The position numbers and the translations under genes were made by a program. DNA of 20,986 nucleotides from CAYVQB01 sp964453985 (GTDB lineage: Bacteria > Babelota > Babeliae > Babelales > UASB340). A model generated the notes under the pieces. That model made no database searches, was not told the origin of the DNA, and saw nothing but the letters and a program-made list of their open reading frames with translations. Within the stretch, counting starts at the first letter, position 1. Each line of letters starts with the position of its first letter. This document shows positions 7,215 through 15,314 of this stretch, piece by piece. The DNA is taken from NCBI GenBank assembly GCA_964453985.1, contig CAYVQB010000014.1, positions 1 through 20,986 on the forward strand, in the 5' to 3' direction.

Positions 7215-8184
7215 TTTCTACTCTCATGCTTTTAATAAAATTTATATTAAGATCACTACTTAAATAATTTTGATAAGATTGCTTTATGCCATCTTTAATA
7301 TTTATTTTATGGCACCAACCTAAACTATGTATCCTTGAAACATCTAAAAGTTTTTTTGGTGTTCCATCAGGCTTGGTTTTATCAAATGCTATATCACCAT
7401 CAAAGCCTATAATATCTTTTACAATTAAAGCTAAATCTTTTATGGATAAATCTTGCCCTGTACCAATATTTATTATTTCACCAATATCAGAATAATTATA
7501 TTCTTGCATCAAAAAAATAACAGCTTTTACAAGATCTTGCACATGCAAAAACTCTCTATAAGCTCTACCTGTACCCCAAAGAACTACCTTATCTTTTTTT
7601 AAGCTCTTTGCTTCATGAAACTTTCTAATTAAAGCTGGTAACACATGTGAAGTCTGTAAATCAAAATTATCACCAACACCATATAAATTTGTTGGCATAA
7701 CAGAAATAAAATTTGTTCCATACTGCTCGTTATAATAACGACAAAGCTTAATTGCAGCTATTTTTGCAATAGCGTAAGGCTCATTTGTTGGTTCTAAGTA
7801 ATCAGAAAGAAGATACTCTTCTTTTAAGGGTTGTGGTGCAAGCTTTGGATAAATACAAGAAGAACCAAGATTAAGTAACTTTTTAACTTTATATTTATAA
7901 CTAGCATGAATTACATTTGCTGCAATCATTAAATTGTCATAAATAAACTCTGCTGTATAAGTACTATTTGCAAGAATACCTCCAACTTTTGCAGCAGCTA
8001 AAAAAACATATTCTGGTTTTTCTTTTTCAAAGAATTTTTGTGTCTCTTGCTGATTCGTTAAGTCTAATTCTTTATAACTTTTTGTTATTATATTTTTATA
8101 ACCCAAAGTTGTAAGTTCTTTTAAAATATTTGAACCAACAAGACCATCATGTCCTGCCAAATAAATTTTAGAAGAAAACTTCAT
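7201..8184 (-). CDS. fcl: GDP-L-fucose synthase
   Basis: Epimerises and reduces GDP-4-keto-6-deoxy-mannose to GDP-L-fucose. 327 residues against about 321 in Escherichia coli. The N-terminal motif is AGHDGLVGS (10-18). The active-site residues are all present one position after the E. coli numbering: Ser108 and Cys110 in GSSCIYPK, Tyr137 and Lys141 in YAIAK, His180 in TSHVLPA. The AAAKVGGI segment (63-70) and NLYGVGDNFD (166-175) are strongly characteristic. The start at 8184 has a weak AGAGAG upstream. No GDP-mannose 4,6-dehydratase gene is seen in the window, so its substrate must come from a gene elsewhere. Predicted use is L-fucose (or a related 6-deoxyhexose) in the locus glycan. Confidence 0.92.
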   Translation of the reverse strand: MKFSSKIYLAGHDGLVGSNILKELTTLGYKNIITKSYKELDLTNQQETQKFFEKEKPEYVFLAAAKVGGILANSTYTAEFIYDNLMIAANVIHASYKYKVKKLLNLGSSCIYPKLAPQPLKEEYLLSDYLEPTNEPYAIAKIAAIKLCRYYNEQYGTNFISVMPTNLYGVGDNFDLQTSHVLPALIRKFHEAKSLKKDKVVLWGTGRAYREFLHVQDLVKAVIFLMQEYNYSDIGEIINIGTGQDLSIKDLALIVKDIIGFDGDIAFDKTKPDGTPKKLLDVSRIHSLGWCHKINIKDGIKQSYQNYLSSDLNINFIKSMRVENVER

Positions 8185-8189
8185 AAAAA

Positions 8190-9557
8190 CTACTCTCTTA
8201 AATTANNNNNNNNNNNNNNNNNNNNNNNNNNNNNNNNNNNNNNNNNNNNNNNNNNNNNNNNNNNNNNNNNNNNNNNNNNNNNNNNNNNNNNNNNNNNNNN
8301 NNNNNGACTATTTAATTGTTGATCATCAATAAAAATCTGTCCCTCTTTAACCGTATAAAGCCCCATAATAATATCAACAATTGTACTCTTGCCTGAACCA
8401 CTTTCACCTATAAAGGCAGTACGCTGTCCCTTTTTCAATACTACATTAGCTTTATCAAGAACTTTACTTTTTTCTGTGTACTGAAAAGACAAGTTTTTCA
8501 GACTGATACTATTGTTAAACTCAACGCTATCATTCCCAAGATCCTCAAGGTCATACATAAGATAATTTTGTATTGAATCAAGCCCATGTCTACAAAAAAT
8601 AATTTGATTATAACCACCAAGAATCTTATTTACAGAAGGTAAAAATCGATAGAAAGCAAATGCATACATAGAAACAACAGGAATTATACTGCTGGCGTCG
8701 TTATACATATAAACTACATAAAGAATAATAGATATTAAGAGAGAAAAGCCCATAGTCTCAAGCAATAATCGCGGAGAACTTTGCAACATCATATTTAAAG
8801 TATTTGCCTTGACGATACCAGAAGTAGCATTGTCAAAACGTCTTAAAACTCGTCTTTCATTAGAAAAAAGTTTTATTAATTTAAAACTCCAAAAGGACTC
8901 ACTAAATGTCTTTCCTAATTCAACATTCAACTGATTACTTTTTTTACCAGCTTCAGCCAGCTTGCTAGAAAAGGTCTTAATTATAAAAAGAACTTTAATA
9001 GACAAAAGAACAGTCAAAACAGCTGTCATCTTCCAATTAACAATTACTAATGCACCGTAAATAAACAAGACAGTCAAAGTTTCAGAAAAAATAATTAAAA
9101 GAGACGATAGTATGGCAGTTATCTGATTTGCATCTGTAAAAATTACTTTACTAATAGTAGCAGAGTTGTTTGCAGTATAATCCTCATATTTAAAATTAAG
9201 GTAATTCTGGAAAAACTTAAATGCAAAATACTTAAATCTACCTTGAGCAAATTTACTCATTGCATAAATAAATAAAGCAGAAATTACCCCTCTAAAAATA
9301 TAAAAACCTATTAATAAAAAACCAATAAGAATAACAAAATTGCCAGGAGTAGAGGATCCAAAAATCTTATAGACAAAATTAAAATATTTATTTTTGAAAA
9401 CTATATCAAAATTAGTTGCAACAGAAGCAAAAACCATAATTAAAGAAACACTAAAAGTTTCTAAGAAAGAAACAAAGCAAGATACTAAAAGCAATAGCCC
9501 CAAAATCTTTTTATCTCTTTTAGAAAGCAAAACTCGCAACTTGCCAAACATGTTCAT
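8190..9557 (-). CDS. pglK: PglK-like ABC transporter (lipid-linked oligosaccharide flippase), interrupted by assembly gap
   Basis: Fused permease/ATPase expected to flip a lipid-linked oligosaccharide across the inner membrane. 417 residues are readable before the gap. The start SKRDKKILGL followed by VSFLETFSVSLIM strongly resembles the N-terminus of Campylobacter PglK. Several hydrophobic segments fill roughly residues 15-300. The nucleotide-binding domain begins near 350, with Walker A GESGSGKST at 384-392. The Q-loop, ABC signature, Walker B and H-loop are lost in the gap. The stop at 8190-8192 after NLRE is the likely end, but its frame cannot be checked across the N run. The chosen ATG at 9555-9557 follows AGGGG by 8 bases; a TTG at 9575 overlapping the previous stop is less likely. 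General lipid exporters (MsbA type) are the alternative. Confidence 0.75.
   Translation of the reverse strand: MNMFGKLRVLLSKRDKKILGLLLLVSCFVSFLETFSVSLIMVFASVATNFDIVFKNKYFNFVYKIFGSSTPGNFVILIGFLLIGFYIFRGVISALFIYAMSKFAQGRFKYFAFKFFQNYLNFKYEDYTANNSATISKVIFTDANQITAILSSLLIIFSETLTVLFIYGALVIVNWKMTAVLTVLLSIKVLFIIKTFSSKLAEAGKKSNQLNVELGKTFSESFWSFKLIKLFSNERRVLRRFDNATSGIVKANTLNMMLQSSPRLLLETMGFSLLISIILYVVYMYNDASSIIPVVSMYAFAFYRFLPSVNKILGGYNQIIFCRHGLDSIQNYLMYDLEDLGNDSVEFNNSISLKNLSFQYTEKSKVLDKANVVLKKGQRTAFIGESGSGKSTIVDIIMGLYTVKEGQIFIDDQQLNSXXXXXXXXXXXXXXXXXXXXXXXXXXXXXXXXXXNLRE
8206..8305. other. Assembly gap, 100 N, true length unknown
   Basis: Exactly 100 N, a conventional placeholder. It falls after Walker A of the ABC transporter. 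About 145 residues (some 430 bases) are needed to finish a PglK-length protein, so the real gap is probably several hundred bases. Confidence 0.95.
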
Positions 9558-9571
9558 ACTTTTTGCCCCTA

Positions 9572-10378
9572 TCAATCGTTACTTTTTTCTAGTTCAACTG
9601 TCATAAACCAACCGACTCTGTTCCAACCAAATAAACATGCAAAGATATGCGCTAAAAACTTAATAAAACCAGACTTGTAATATAAAAGATCATGCTGGCT
9701 TACAGTTGCTTTATGTTCCAATATTTTTACAGGTAAATTATTTAACATTTTTTTGGCTTCTTTGAATGTATAAGCTTTTGTGCCAGGACTTTCTTGATCA
9801 TAAAATAAAACGTTTTTTAGAGACCTAAATGGCTTACCCTTAAATAATCCCACCAGCAACCATCGATAAAAGGCAAATAAAGAATATCTATTGTAAATCA
9901 TAAGCTTAATCTTACCTGCAGGCTTTGTAACACGCACAATTTCCTGTAGGCATTTATAAGTATCAGGAGAATGATGAATTACTCCCCAAGAATATGTTAA
10001 ATCAAAACTATTATCTGGGTAAGGCAAATTTTCTGCATCAGCAACACGTAAATCTTGAGCTTTTAGGTTATATAAATCTAATCGCTTTGTAACATTTACT
10101 ATTGCTTCTTGCGTTAAATCTATCCCGTGAGCTTGTGCGCCAGATCTGGCCCATTGCAAAAAATCTGTACCCGCTCCAACTCCAACTTCTAGAATTTTCT
10201 TATCACAAAATCGTGTAAACTGAGCAAAAGAAAAAATTTCAGGTTCAATTTTGTATCTAAACTCTTCTATTGATTCAAAATATTCTTTGGTATGTTTTTC
10301 TTCATCAATAAATTCTGTACCACAGCTGGCTTGATTCCAATAATTTTTTACTTCTTGTTTTAACTCATTTTTCTGCAT
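9572..10378 (-). CDS. Class I SAM-dependent methyltransferase (Methyltransf_11 type)
   Basis: 268-residue methyltransferase. Motif I is ILEVGVGAGTD (62-72), with the acidic end of strand 2 at Asp87 (GIDLTQ). DAENLPYPDNSFDL (114-127) is a classical Methyltransf_11 signature, and WGVIHH (131-136) follows. A moderately hydrophobic C-terminal stretch after residue 240 could touch the membrane. It overlaps the preceding glycosyltransferase gene by 14 bases and ends just before the flippase gene. Sitting between a glycosyltransferase and the flippase, it may cap or decorate the oligosaccharide before export (inference). The acceptor is unknown. Confidence 0.85.
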   Translation of the reverse strand: MQKNELKQEVKNYWNQASCGTEFIDEEKHTKEYFESIEEFRYKIEPEIFSFAQFTRFCDKKILEVGVGAGTDFLQWARSGAQAHGIDLTQEAIVNVTKRLDLYNLKAQDLRVADAENLPYPDNSFDLTYSWGVIHHSPDTYKCLQEIVRVTKPAGKIKLMIYNRYSLFAFYRWLLVGLFKGKPFRSLKNVLFYDQESPGTKAYTFKEAKKMLNNLPVKILEHKATVSQHDLLYYKSGFIKFLAHIFACLFGWNRVGWFMTVELEKSND

Positions 10379-11564
10379 ACATACTCTCTATTTTTTTCAG
10401 ATGCAAATCTAAATTAAATTTTTGTAAGCAATATCTATGTGCATTTTCTCCCATCTGCATATTCAACTTTTTATCAAGCAATAATTCTGAAAGTTTTTTA
10501 ACCCATAATTTTCTATTATTCATATCAATTAAAAAACCTGTTTTATTGTTAAACACAAGTTCATCCAAAGGCGCCAAACATGATGCTATCACAGGTTTTG
10601 CCATAAAACCAGCCTCTATTACAGGCCGTGCAAAATGTCCAACCGTTGCAGGAAAAACTAAAACTTGGCTTGCCGCCATCGCCTCTGGAACATTTGTTAT
10701 TGGACCAAGTAACACAACAGAACTTCTTACGTTTTTTAACACCCTAGCAACGTTTATTTTGTATCTATCTACAGGAAAATATCGTTTTAAACTAAAAACA
10801 TTATTTAATTTTAAATCAAAGTATCCAGCGATTAATAATTGTGCATTGGGTACTATTTTTAATAAATCTTGGAATATTTTTAAAATTTCTAAAGTACCCT
10901 TTTCTTGAGATAATCCACCTAAAAATAAGATCTTAGGTTTGTCTTGCGATAGGTTATATTTTAATAAAAAGTCTTGTTCTGATATGTTTTTATCAAAAAT
11001 TTTTGAATCTACAACGTTATAAATAACATTAACCTTTGGACTATCTATCCATGGCCTAGAATCATTTTTACAAATTGGAACTATTTTTGTTGAATATTTT
11101 TCTACACACTTTTTTATAATTCTTTTACGCAAACCCAAATAACCATTAGCCAATGGTTCACGAACATGAAACACAACAGGAATATTCTTTTTGTGAGCAA
11201 TTTTTGCCCAGGCAATCAAAGAACTCGTATTTAGGTGAACAATATCTGGTTTAATTTTATCTAACCAAAAATTTGCTACAGATCTTATTACCCTAAAACT
11301 GTCCAAGCATGATTTTAAAAAAATATGGGCGTGGTACCACCTGTACCAAAAGATCTTTGTATGAGCAAAGTCTTTCAAATCCACAGGCCCAAATACTTTT
11401 ATGCCCTTAGATTTATATAAATCTAATACCTGTGAATCATGTAAAAATAGAACTATTGGCTCATATTTAGTTTTATCTAAATTTTCGATTAAATATAAAA
11501 GGCTCAAGGGAGCACCCCCTAAGCCTTTACCATGATGTACATAAAGTATCTTTTTTTTACTCAT
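10365..11564 (-). CDS. Glycosyltransferase family 4-like protein (GT-B fold)
   Basis: Retaining GT-B glycosyltransferase, 399 residues. The N-terminal acceptor domain begins ILYVHHGKGLGGAPLS with the expected glycine-rich loop. The donor domain begins near residue 210 with ILFLGGLSQEKG (212-223). The conserved C-terminal glutamate is Glu317 in RPVIEAG, but the first glutamate of the usual E-x7-E motif is replaced by Gly309, a variant shared by a known branch of GT4-like enzymes with an HFxRPVIEA segment. The ATG shares one base with the ugd stop (TAATG), implying coupling. A run of eight A lies at codons 3-5. Donor and acceptor cannot be predicted. Confidence 0.85.
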   Translation of the reverse strand: MSKKKILYVHHGKGLGGAPLSLLYLIENLDKTKYEPIVLFLHDSQVLDLYKSKGIKVFGPVDLKDFAHTKIFWYRWYHAHIFLKSCLDSFRVIRSVANFWLDKIKPDIVHLNTSSLIAWAKIAHKKNIPVVFHVREPLANGYLGLRKRIIKKCVEKYSTKIVPICKNDSRPWIDSPKVNVIYNVVDSKIFDKNISEQDFLLKYNLSQDKPKILFLGGLSQEKGTLEILKIFQDLLKIVPNAQLLIAGYFDLKLNNVFSLKRYFPVDRYKINVARVLKNVRSSVVLLGPITNVPEAMAASQVLVFPATVGHFARPVIEAGFMAKPVIASCLAPLDELVFNNKTGFLIDMNNRKLWVKKLSELLLDKKLNMQMGENAHRYCLQKFNLDLHLKKIESMYAEK

Positions 11565-12943
11565 TAAACCGTTTGTTCTTTTGCTATAGAAACATTATTT
11601 AAACAAGCTTGCGGCAAACCATTAACACTATTTCTACCAATACTAAAATATCTTATTCCCGCATCCTGCATATCCAATGGATTAAAACAATTACGTCCAT
11701 CAAAAACAACTTTGTCTTTTAATTGTGTAAAGTCTTGAGCCCTGTAAGCTAAAAACTCTTTCCATTCCGTAAGAATAACTAAAAAATCTGAGGCCAAAAC
11801 TTCTTGAGAACTGCTTGCAAATTTAATTTTATCACCAAAAATATTTTTTATATTATCTGAAGCAACAGCATCATAAACTGTTATTTTGGCATTCTTTTCT
11901 AAAAGCTTATTTATAATATCAATTGATGGGGCATATCTGATATCGTCCGTTTCAGGCTTAAAAGCTAATCCCCAAATACCTATGCTTTTACCTGAAATTT
12001 TATCACCATAGAACTTTAATATTTGATCCGTAAACCAAACTCGTTGTTTATTATTTATATTTTCTACTTCTCTAACCAAAGACATTTCTTGATTATATTC
12101 TTGTCCTGTATGTACTAGAGCCTTTACATCTTTAGGAAAACAGCTACCACCATATCCCACACCAGGATTTAGAAAATATATCCCAATTCTTCTGTCTTTG
12201 GCCATTCCTGTTTTTACTTGATTTATATCTGCGCCAACCTTATCAGCCAATAACGCAAGTTGATTCATAAAGCTAATGCGTGTTGCAAGCATTGAATTAG
12301 AAGCATATTTTGTAAGTTCTGCTGATGGTGGATTCATTACTAAAAATTGATCCGGGGTATCTAAAAATGGCTTATATAAATCAAACAAAAGACTTTCAGC
12401 CTTTTTGGATTCAACACCAACTACCACCCTATCAGGCCTCAAAAAATCATCTAAAGCATCACCTTCTTTTAAAAATTCCGGATTAGATGCTATATCAAAA
12501 TCGATATCTAAATTTCTTTTATTGAGTTCTTGTTGAATAATCTCTTTAACTTTTACCGCTGTACCTACAGGAACAGTAGATTTGTTTATAAACAAACAAT
12601 AATCATTCAAACTTTGGCCAACCTGTTTTGCAACATTCCATACGGCAGAAAGATCCGCTGCCCCATCAGGTAAAGATGGGGTTCCTACACAAGAAAAAAT
12701 CATCTTTGGTTTTTGATTTAGAGCTTGTTGAATATTATCAACAAAAACAATCTGTTTATGTTCTATAGCCTTTGCAACTAATTGGTCTAAACCTGGCTCA
12801 TAAAAAGGAATTTTGCCGTGCAAAAGAGCTTCTATTTTTTTTGAATCTCTTTCTACAACAATTACAAAATTATCTTTTTGAGCAAAACAGGCCCCACTGA
12901 CCAATCCAACATAACCCGCTCCAATTACTGCAATTTTTCTCAC
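11564..12943 (-). CDS. ugd: UDP-glucose 6-dehydrogenase
   Basis: Oxidises UDP-glucose twice with NAD+ to give UDP-glucuronate. 459 residues, slightly longer than many bacterial forms (about 390-450). The N-terminal Rossmann motif is IGAGYVGL (7-14). FINKSTVPVGT (118-128) and EFLKEGDALDDFLRPDRVVVG (156-176) are hallmark segments. Lys212 in ELTKYASN and the catalytic Cys268 in GYGGSCFPKD are intact. Translation starts at a GTG, supported by AGGAG six bases upstream. It feeds the uxs gene encoded upstream in the same run and may also supply GlcA directly. The C-terminal ~25 residues after the last family-like strand (FDGRNCFNP) are poorly conserved in general. Identification is very secure at the family level. 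UDP-ManNAc dehydrogenases share the fold but usually lack this exact motif set. Confidence 0.93.
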   Translation of the reverse strand: MRKIAVIGAGYVGLVSGACFAQKDNFVIVVERDSKKIEALLHGKIPFYEPGLDQLVAKAIEHKQIVFVDNIQQALNQKPKMIFSCVGTPSLPDGAADLSAVWNVAKQVGQSLNDYCLFINKSTVPVGTAVKVKEIIQQELNKRNLDIDFDIASNPEFLKEGDALDDFLRPDRVVVGVESKKAESLLFDLYKPFLDTPDQFLVMNPPSAELTKYASNSMLATRISFMNQLALLADKVGADINQVKTGMAKDRRIGIYFLNPGVGYGGSCFPKDVKALVHTGQEYNQEMSLVREVENINNKQRVWFTDQILKFYGDKISGKSIGIWGLAFKPETDDIRYAPSIDIINKLLEKNAKITVYDAVASDNIKNIFGDKIKFASSSQEVLASDFLVILTEWKEFLAYRAQDFTQLKDKVVFDGRNCFNPLDMQDAGIRYFSIGRNSVNGLPQACLNNVSIAKEQTV

Positions 12944-12949
12944 CAGATT

Positions 12950-12954
12950 CTCCT
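12950..12954 (-). promoter_or_regulatory. Ribosome binding site AGGAG supporting a GTG start of ugd
   Basis: AGGAG on the minus strand lies six bases before GTG (12941-12943). The site is inside the 12-base spacer after the preceding glycosyltransferase. No nearer ATG gives the complete Rossmann strand. Confidence 0.75.
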
Positions 12955-12955
12955 C

Positions 12956-14110
12956 TTAAATAATTTTTTGCCAAAAACTCATCGTTTTATCTGCTATAAT
13001 TTCATAAGAAAAATTTGATTTAAAACGCTCATAACCTTTTTGGCCTAACTCTTCTCTAAATTCTTTTTTTAACATTAGGCTTTCTAAACATAAAGCTAAA
13101 TCTAAATTATCTCGTTGTTTAAAAACTAAACCTGCGTTACCTATTACTTGTGATATGTTTCCAGCATTACTACCTACCACAGGAACTCTACAGGCCATGG
13201 CTTCTATTAATACATGACCAAATTGTTCTTTCCATTCGGGTGTATCGTAAGACGGTAAAACTAAAATTTCAAGATTTTGTATTACTGATGCAATTTCTTC
13301 ATGACAAACCGATTGCTTAAACTCAATTCGATCTTTTAATTTATTCTTATTAATATATTTAATCAAATCTTTTTTAGCTGGTCCATCACCAACAAATAAC
13401 AACTTCCAGTCTGGGTATTTATCTTTAAAAGATAGGAATGCATTAACCAGTAAAAAAACACCCTTTTCGCTTGTAATACGCCCGATACAACCAATGTATT
13501 TTTCTTTTTTTAAATCTATCTTTAAATCTATCTTTAAAACTGGTTTAAAGAGCTTTTCATCAACACCAAGCTGCAATAAAACTTCTATAAACTTTGAAAA
13601 CTTTTTATCTTGCAAAATCTTTTCTGCATCCTGATTACCCACAAAAGCACCTGAAGAATTACGTAAGTTAAATCTTTCTACAAAGCGCCAAATTAACCTG
13701 TATTTTAAAGATTGTTTAGCTTTCCAATTAATCCATGTAAAAAATGTAAATTTTGTATTCCGACAAAAAAGTTTTGATAATAATATAGTTTGAAAATATA
13801 CAAAGGCATTGTCACCTTGTTCTACATGAATTAGATCAGGCTTAAAACTTTTCAAAAGCCTTGCAAGCTTATAAAAGCTAAAACCATATAAAACCTCATT
13901 ACCAGTTTTAAATGCTTTTAGAGCTATAAACTCACAGTTTTTTGAATTATCCTTTGATAAGTTTTCAGCTTTTATTTCAAACAAAGCTGCTGGCCAAACT
14001 GTGGGAATTAAAACTTTTAGCTGCAAGTCTTTATATTTGCTTGCTAATGTTTTCCATTTTAGCCTGTTTATAGGTGCTATATATGCATGCCCGATCACTA
14101 GTATTTTCAT
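12956..14110 (-). CDS. Glycosyltransferase family 4 protein (GT-B fold)
   Basis: Complete 384-residue retaining glycosyltransferase. The N-terminal domain starts MKILVIGHAY and has the RLKWKTLASKY and LKVLIPTVWP segments seen in one GT4 branch, then PDLIHVEQG (91-99). The donor domain starts near 205 (IGCIGRITSEKG). The full E-x7-E motif is present: Glu295 and Glu303 in EQFGHVLIEAMA. The start codon lies 80 bases inside the previous gene with no strong ribosome site. It is kept because the first residues are typical of the family. A two-copy 12-base repeat codes for KIDLKIDL at the domain linker (193-200). The UDP-, GDP- or CMP-sugar donor is unknown. Confidence 0.87.
   Translation of the reverse strand: MKILVIGHAYIAPINRLKWKTLASKYKDLQLKVLIPTVWPAALFEIKAENLSKDNSKNCEFIALKAFKTGNEVLYGFSFYKLARLLKSFKPDLIHVEQGDNAFVYFQTILLSKLFCRNTKFTFFTWINWKAKQSLKYRLIWRFVERFNLRNSSGAFVGNQDAEKILQDKKFSKFIEVLLQLGVDEKLFKPVLKIDLKIDLKKEKYIGCIGRITSEKGVFLLVNAFLSFKDKYPDWKLLFVGDGPAKKDLIKYINKNKLKDRIEFKQSVCHEEIASVIQNLEILVLPSYDTPEWKEQFGHVLIEAMACRVPVVGSNAGNISQVIGNAGLVFKQRDNLDLALCLESLMLKKEFREELGQKGYERFKSNFSYEIIADKTMSFWQKII
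13511..13534 (-). repeat. Two-copy 12-base tandem repeat in the glycosyltransferase linker
   Basis: Two perfect copies of a 12-base unit (plus-strand taaatctatctt) back to back. They code for KIDL twice between the two GT-B domains. The unit is a multiple of three, so gain or loss keeps the frame. Confidence 0.75.
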
Positions 14111-15314
14111 TAAATATTTCTTTTAGTTCTGGATAAGTTTTTATTAAACCAAATTTAAACAAGGCATATATCTTTTTCTGTGAAAAATTGTTCTTTATAA
14201 ATTCAATAGCAAAAGCACCAAATTCTTTAGCTAAAATATCTGAATTTAAAATTTTTAATGCTTTATTTGCCATATCCTTATGATCATCAATTTTTACCAA
14301 AAAACCATTATACCCATTGACTATAAAATCCTTGGTACCTCCACAATCAGTAGCCACAACAGGAACACCATAAGAAAGTGCCTGCAAACCTATAATTCCA
14401 AGCCCCTCTTGATATGAACTAATTAACATCAAGTCACTTAATCTATAAAACTCATCAAGCCTTTGATCACTGACTTGACCGGTAAAAACTATATTTTTAA
14501 AACATGGTAAAACCGAAAAATTAACTATTATATCTTGAGATGGCTTGCTACCAACTACATATAATTTTAAAGTTGGCATACTTTTATATAACTTATTAAA
14601 AGCACGAATGAGCATGTTTATATTTTTTCTAGGGTCACTAAACCGACCAACAGCTATAATATTTTTTGTCTTTGATAGATTAATCTTTGGATTATTAACT
14701 TTTACCTGCATTGGATAGTTACAAATCGCGGTATTATCTCTTTTATCTTCTAGTATTTGCTCAAACCGCCTTTGGGTATACTTACTTAATGACCATATAA
14801 AATCAGCTTTATTTAATATTGTCTTTTCCATTTTTAACATTTTGGTTAAACCCAACCAGTGCAAAAAATATCTGAATCTTGATAAATCTTTTATTCGATG
14901 CTGCCTGTCTTGCATATAATCAGAAGCAATCCACATGGCAAATTTTTTATTTAATTGAACAGGAACACAAGCTGCAGTACAATTGCCACTGACCACCCAA
15001 ATATAATCATAATCTTTTAAAAGTTTTGCCCATAAAGATTTAGTAAAAGCATAGTGCCCTGGCTCCCAAAAAGCCCATCTTGCACCAACTTCAACATAAT
15101 CCATTCCAAATTTATTTGATTTTCTAATCTTAGAAGAAAAACGTAATGATTTGAGATTAGCTGATATTTCTTTATCAAAAGAGAGACAAAATACAGTCGA
15201 TTGAAAGTATTGCTCACAAAATTCATGAACAACTTTTAGCTTAGCAAACACACCACCATAACTATATGAGTTCTTTAAAGTAATTAGTGCTATTTTGGGT
15301 TTTTGGTTTATCAC
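14031..15314 (-). CDS. Glycosyltransferase family 4-like protein with GTG start
   Basis: 427-residue GT-B enzyme. The N-terminal domain has SYSYGGVFAKLKVV (16-29), a typical glycine-rich acceptor loop. The donor domain includes AVGRFSDPRKN (221-231) and FTGQVSDQRLDEFY. The C-terminal motif is EGLGIIGLQ (303-311): Glu303 is kept, but the second glutamate of E-x7-E is Gln311, a variant seen in some GT4 relatives. CGGTKDFI follows. The start is GTG, supported by AGGGGAG at 15321-15327 with a 6-base spacer. Both ends overlap neighbours: 53 bases at the start and 80 at the end. The last 26 residues lie wholly in the downstream overlap and look unlike family sequence, so the stop may have been pushed downstream. 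Confidence 0.85.
   Translation of the reverse strand: MINQKPKIALITLKNSYSYGGVFAKLKVVHEFCEQYFQSTVFCLSFDKEISANLKSLRFSSKIRKSNKFGMDYVEVGARWAFWEPGHYAFTKSLWAKLLKDYDYIWVVSGNCTAACVPVQLNKKFAMWIASDYMQDRQHRIKDLSRFRYFLHWLGLTKMLKMEKTILNKADFIWSLSKYTQRRFEQILEDKRDNTAICNYPMQVKVNNPKINLSKTKNIIAVGRFSDPRKNINMLIRAFNKLYKSMPTLKLYVVGSKPSQDIIVNFSVLPCFKNIVFTGQVSDQRLDEFYRLSDLMLISSYQEGLGIIGLQALSYGVPVVATDCGGTKDFIVNGYNGFLVKIDDHKDMANKALKILNSDILAKEFGAFAIEFIKNNFSQKKIYALFKFGLIKTYPELKEIFNENTSDRACIYSTYKQAKMENISKQI

Noticed and set aside
10546..10908. Plus-strand open frame of 120 codons
   Set aside because: It lies wholly antisense to a clear glycosyltransferase with intact motifs, has no recognisable domain and no good ribosome site.
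15017..15232. Minus-strand open frame of 71 codons in another frame of the glycosyltransferase
   Set aside because: Entirely inside the N-terminal domain of the real gene, with no ribosome site or family resemblance.
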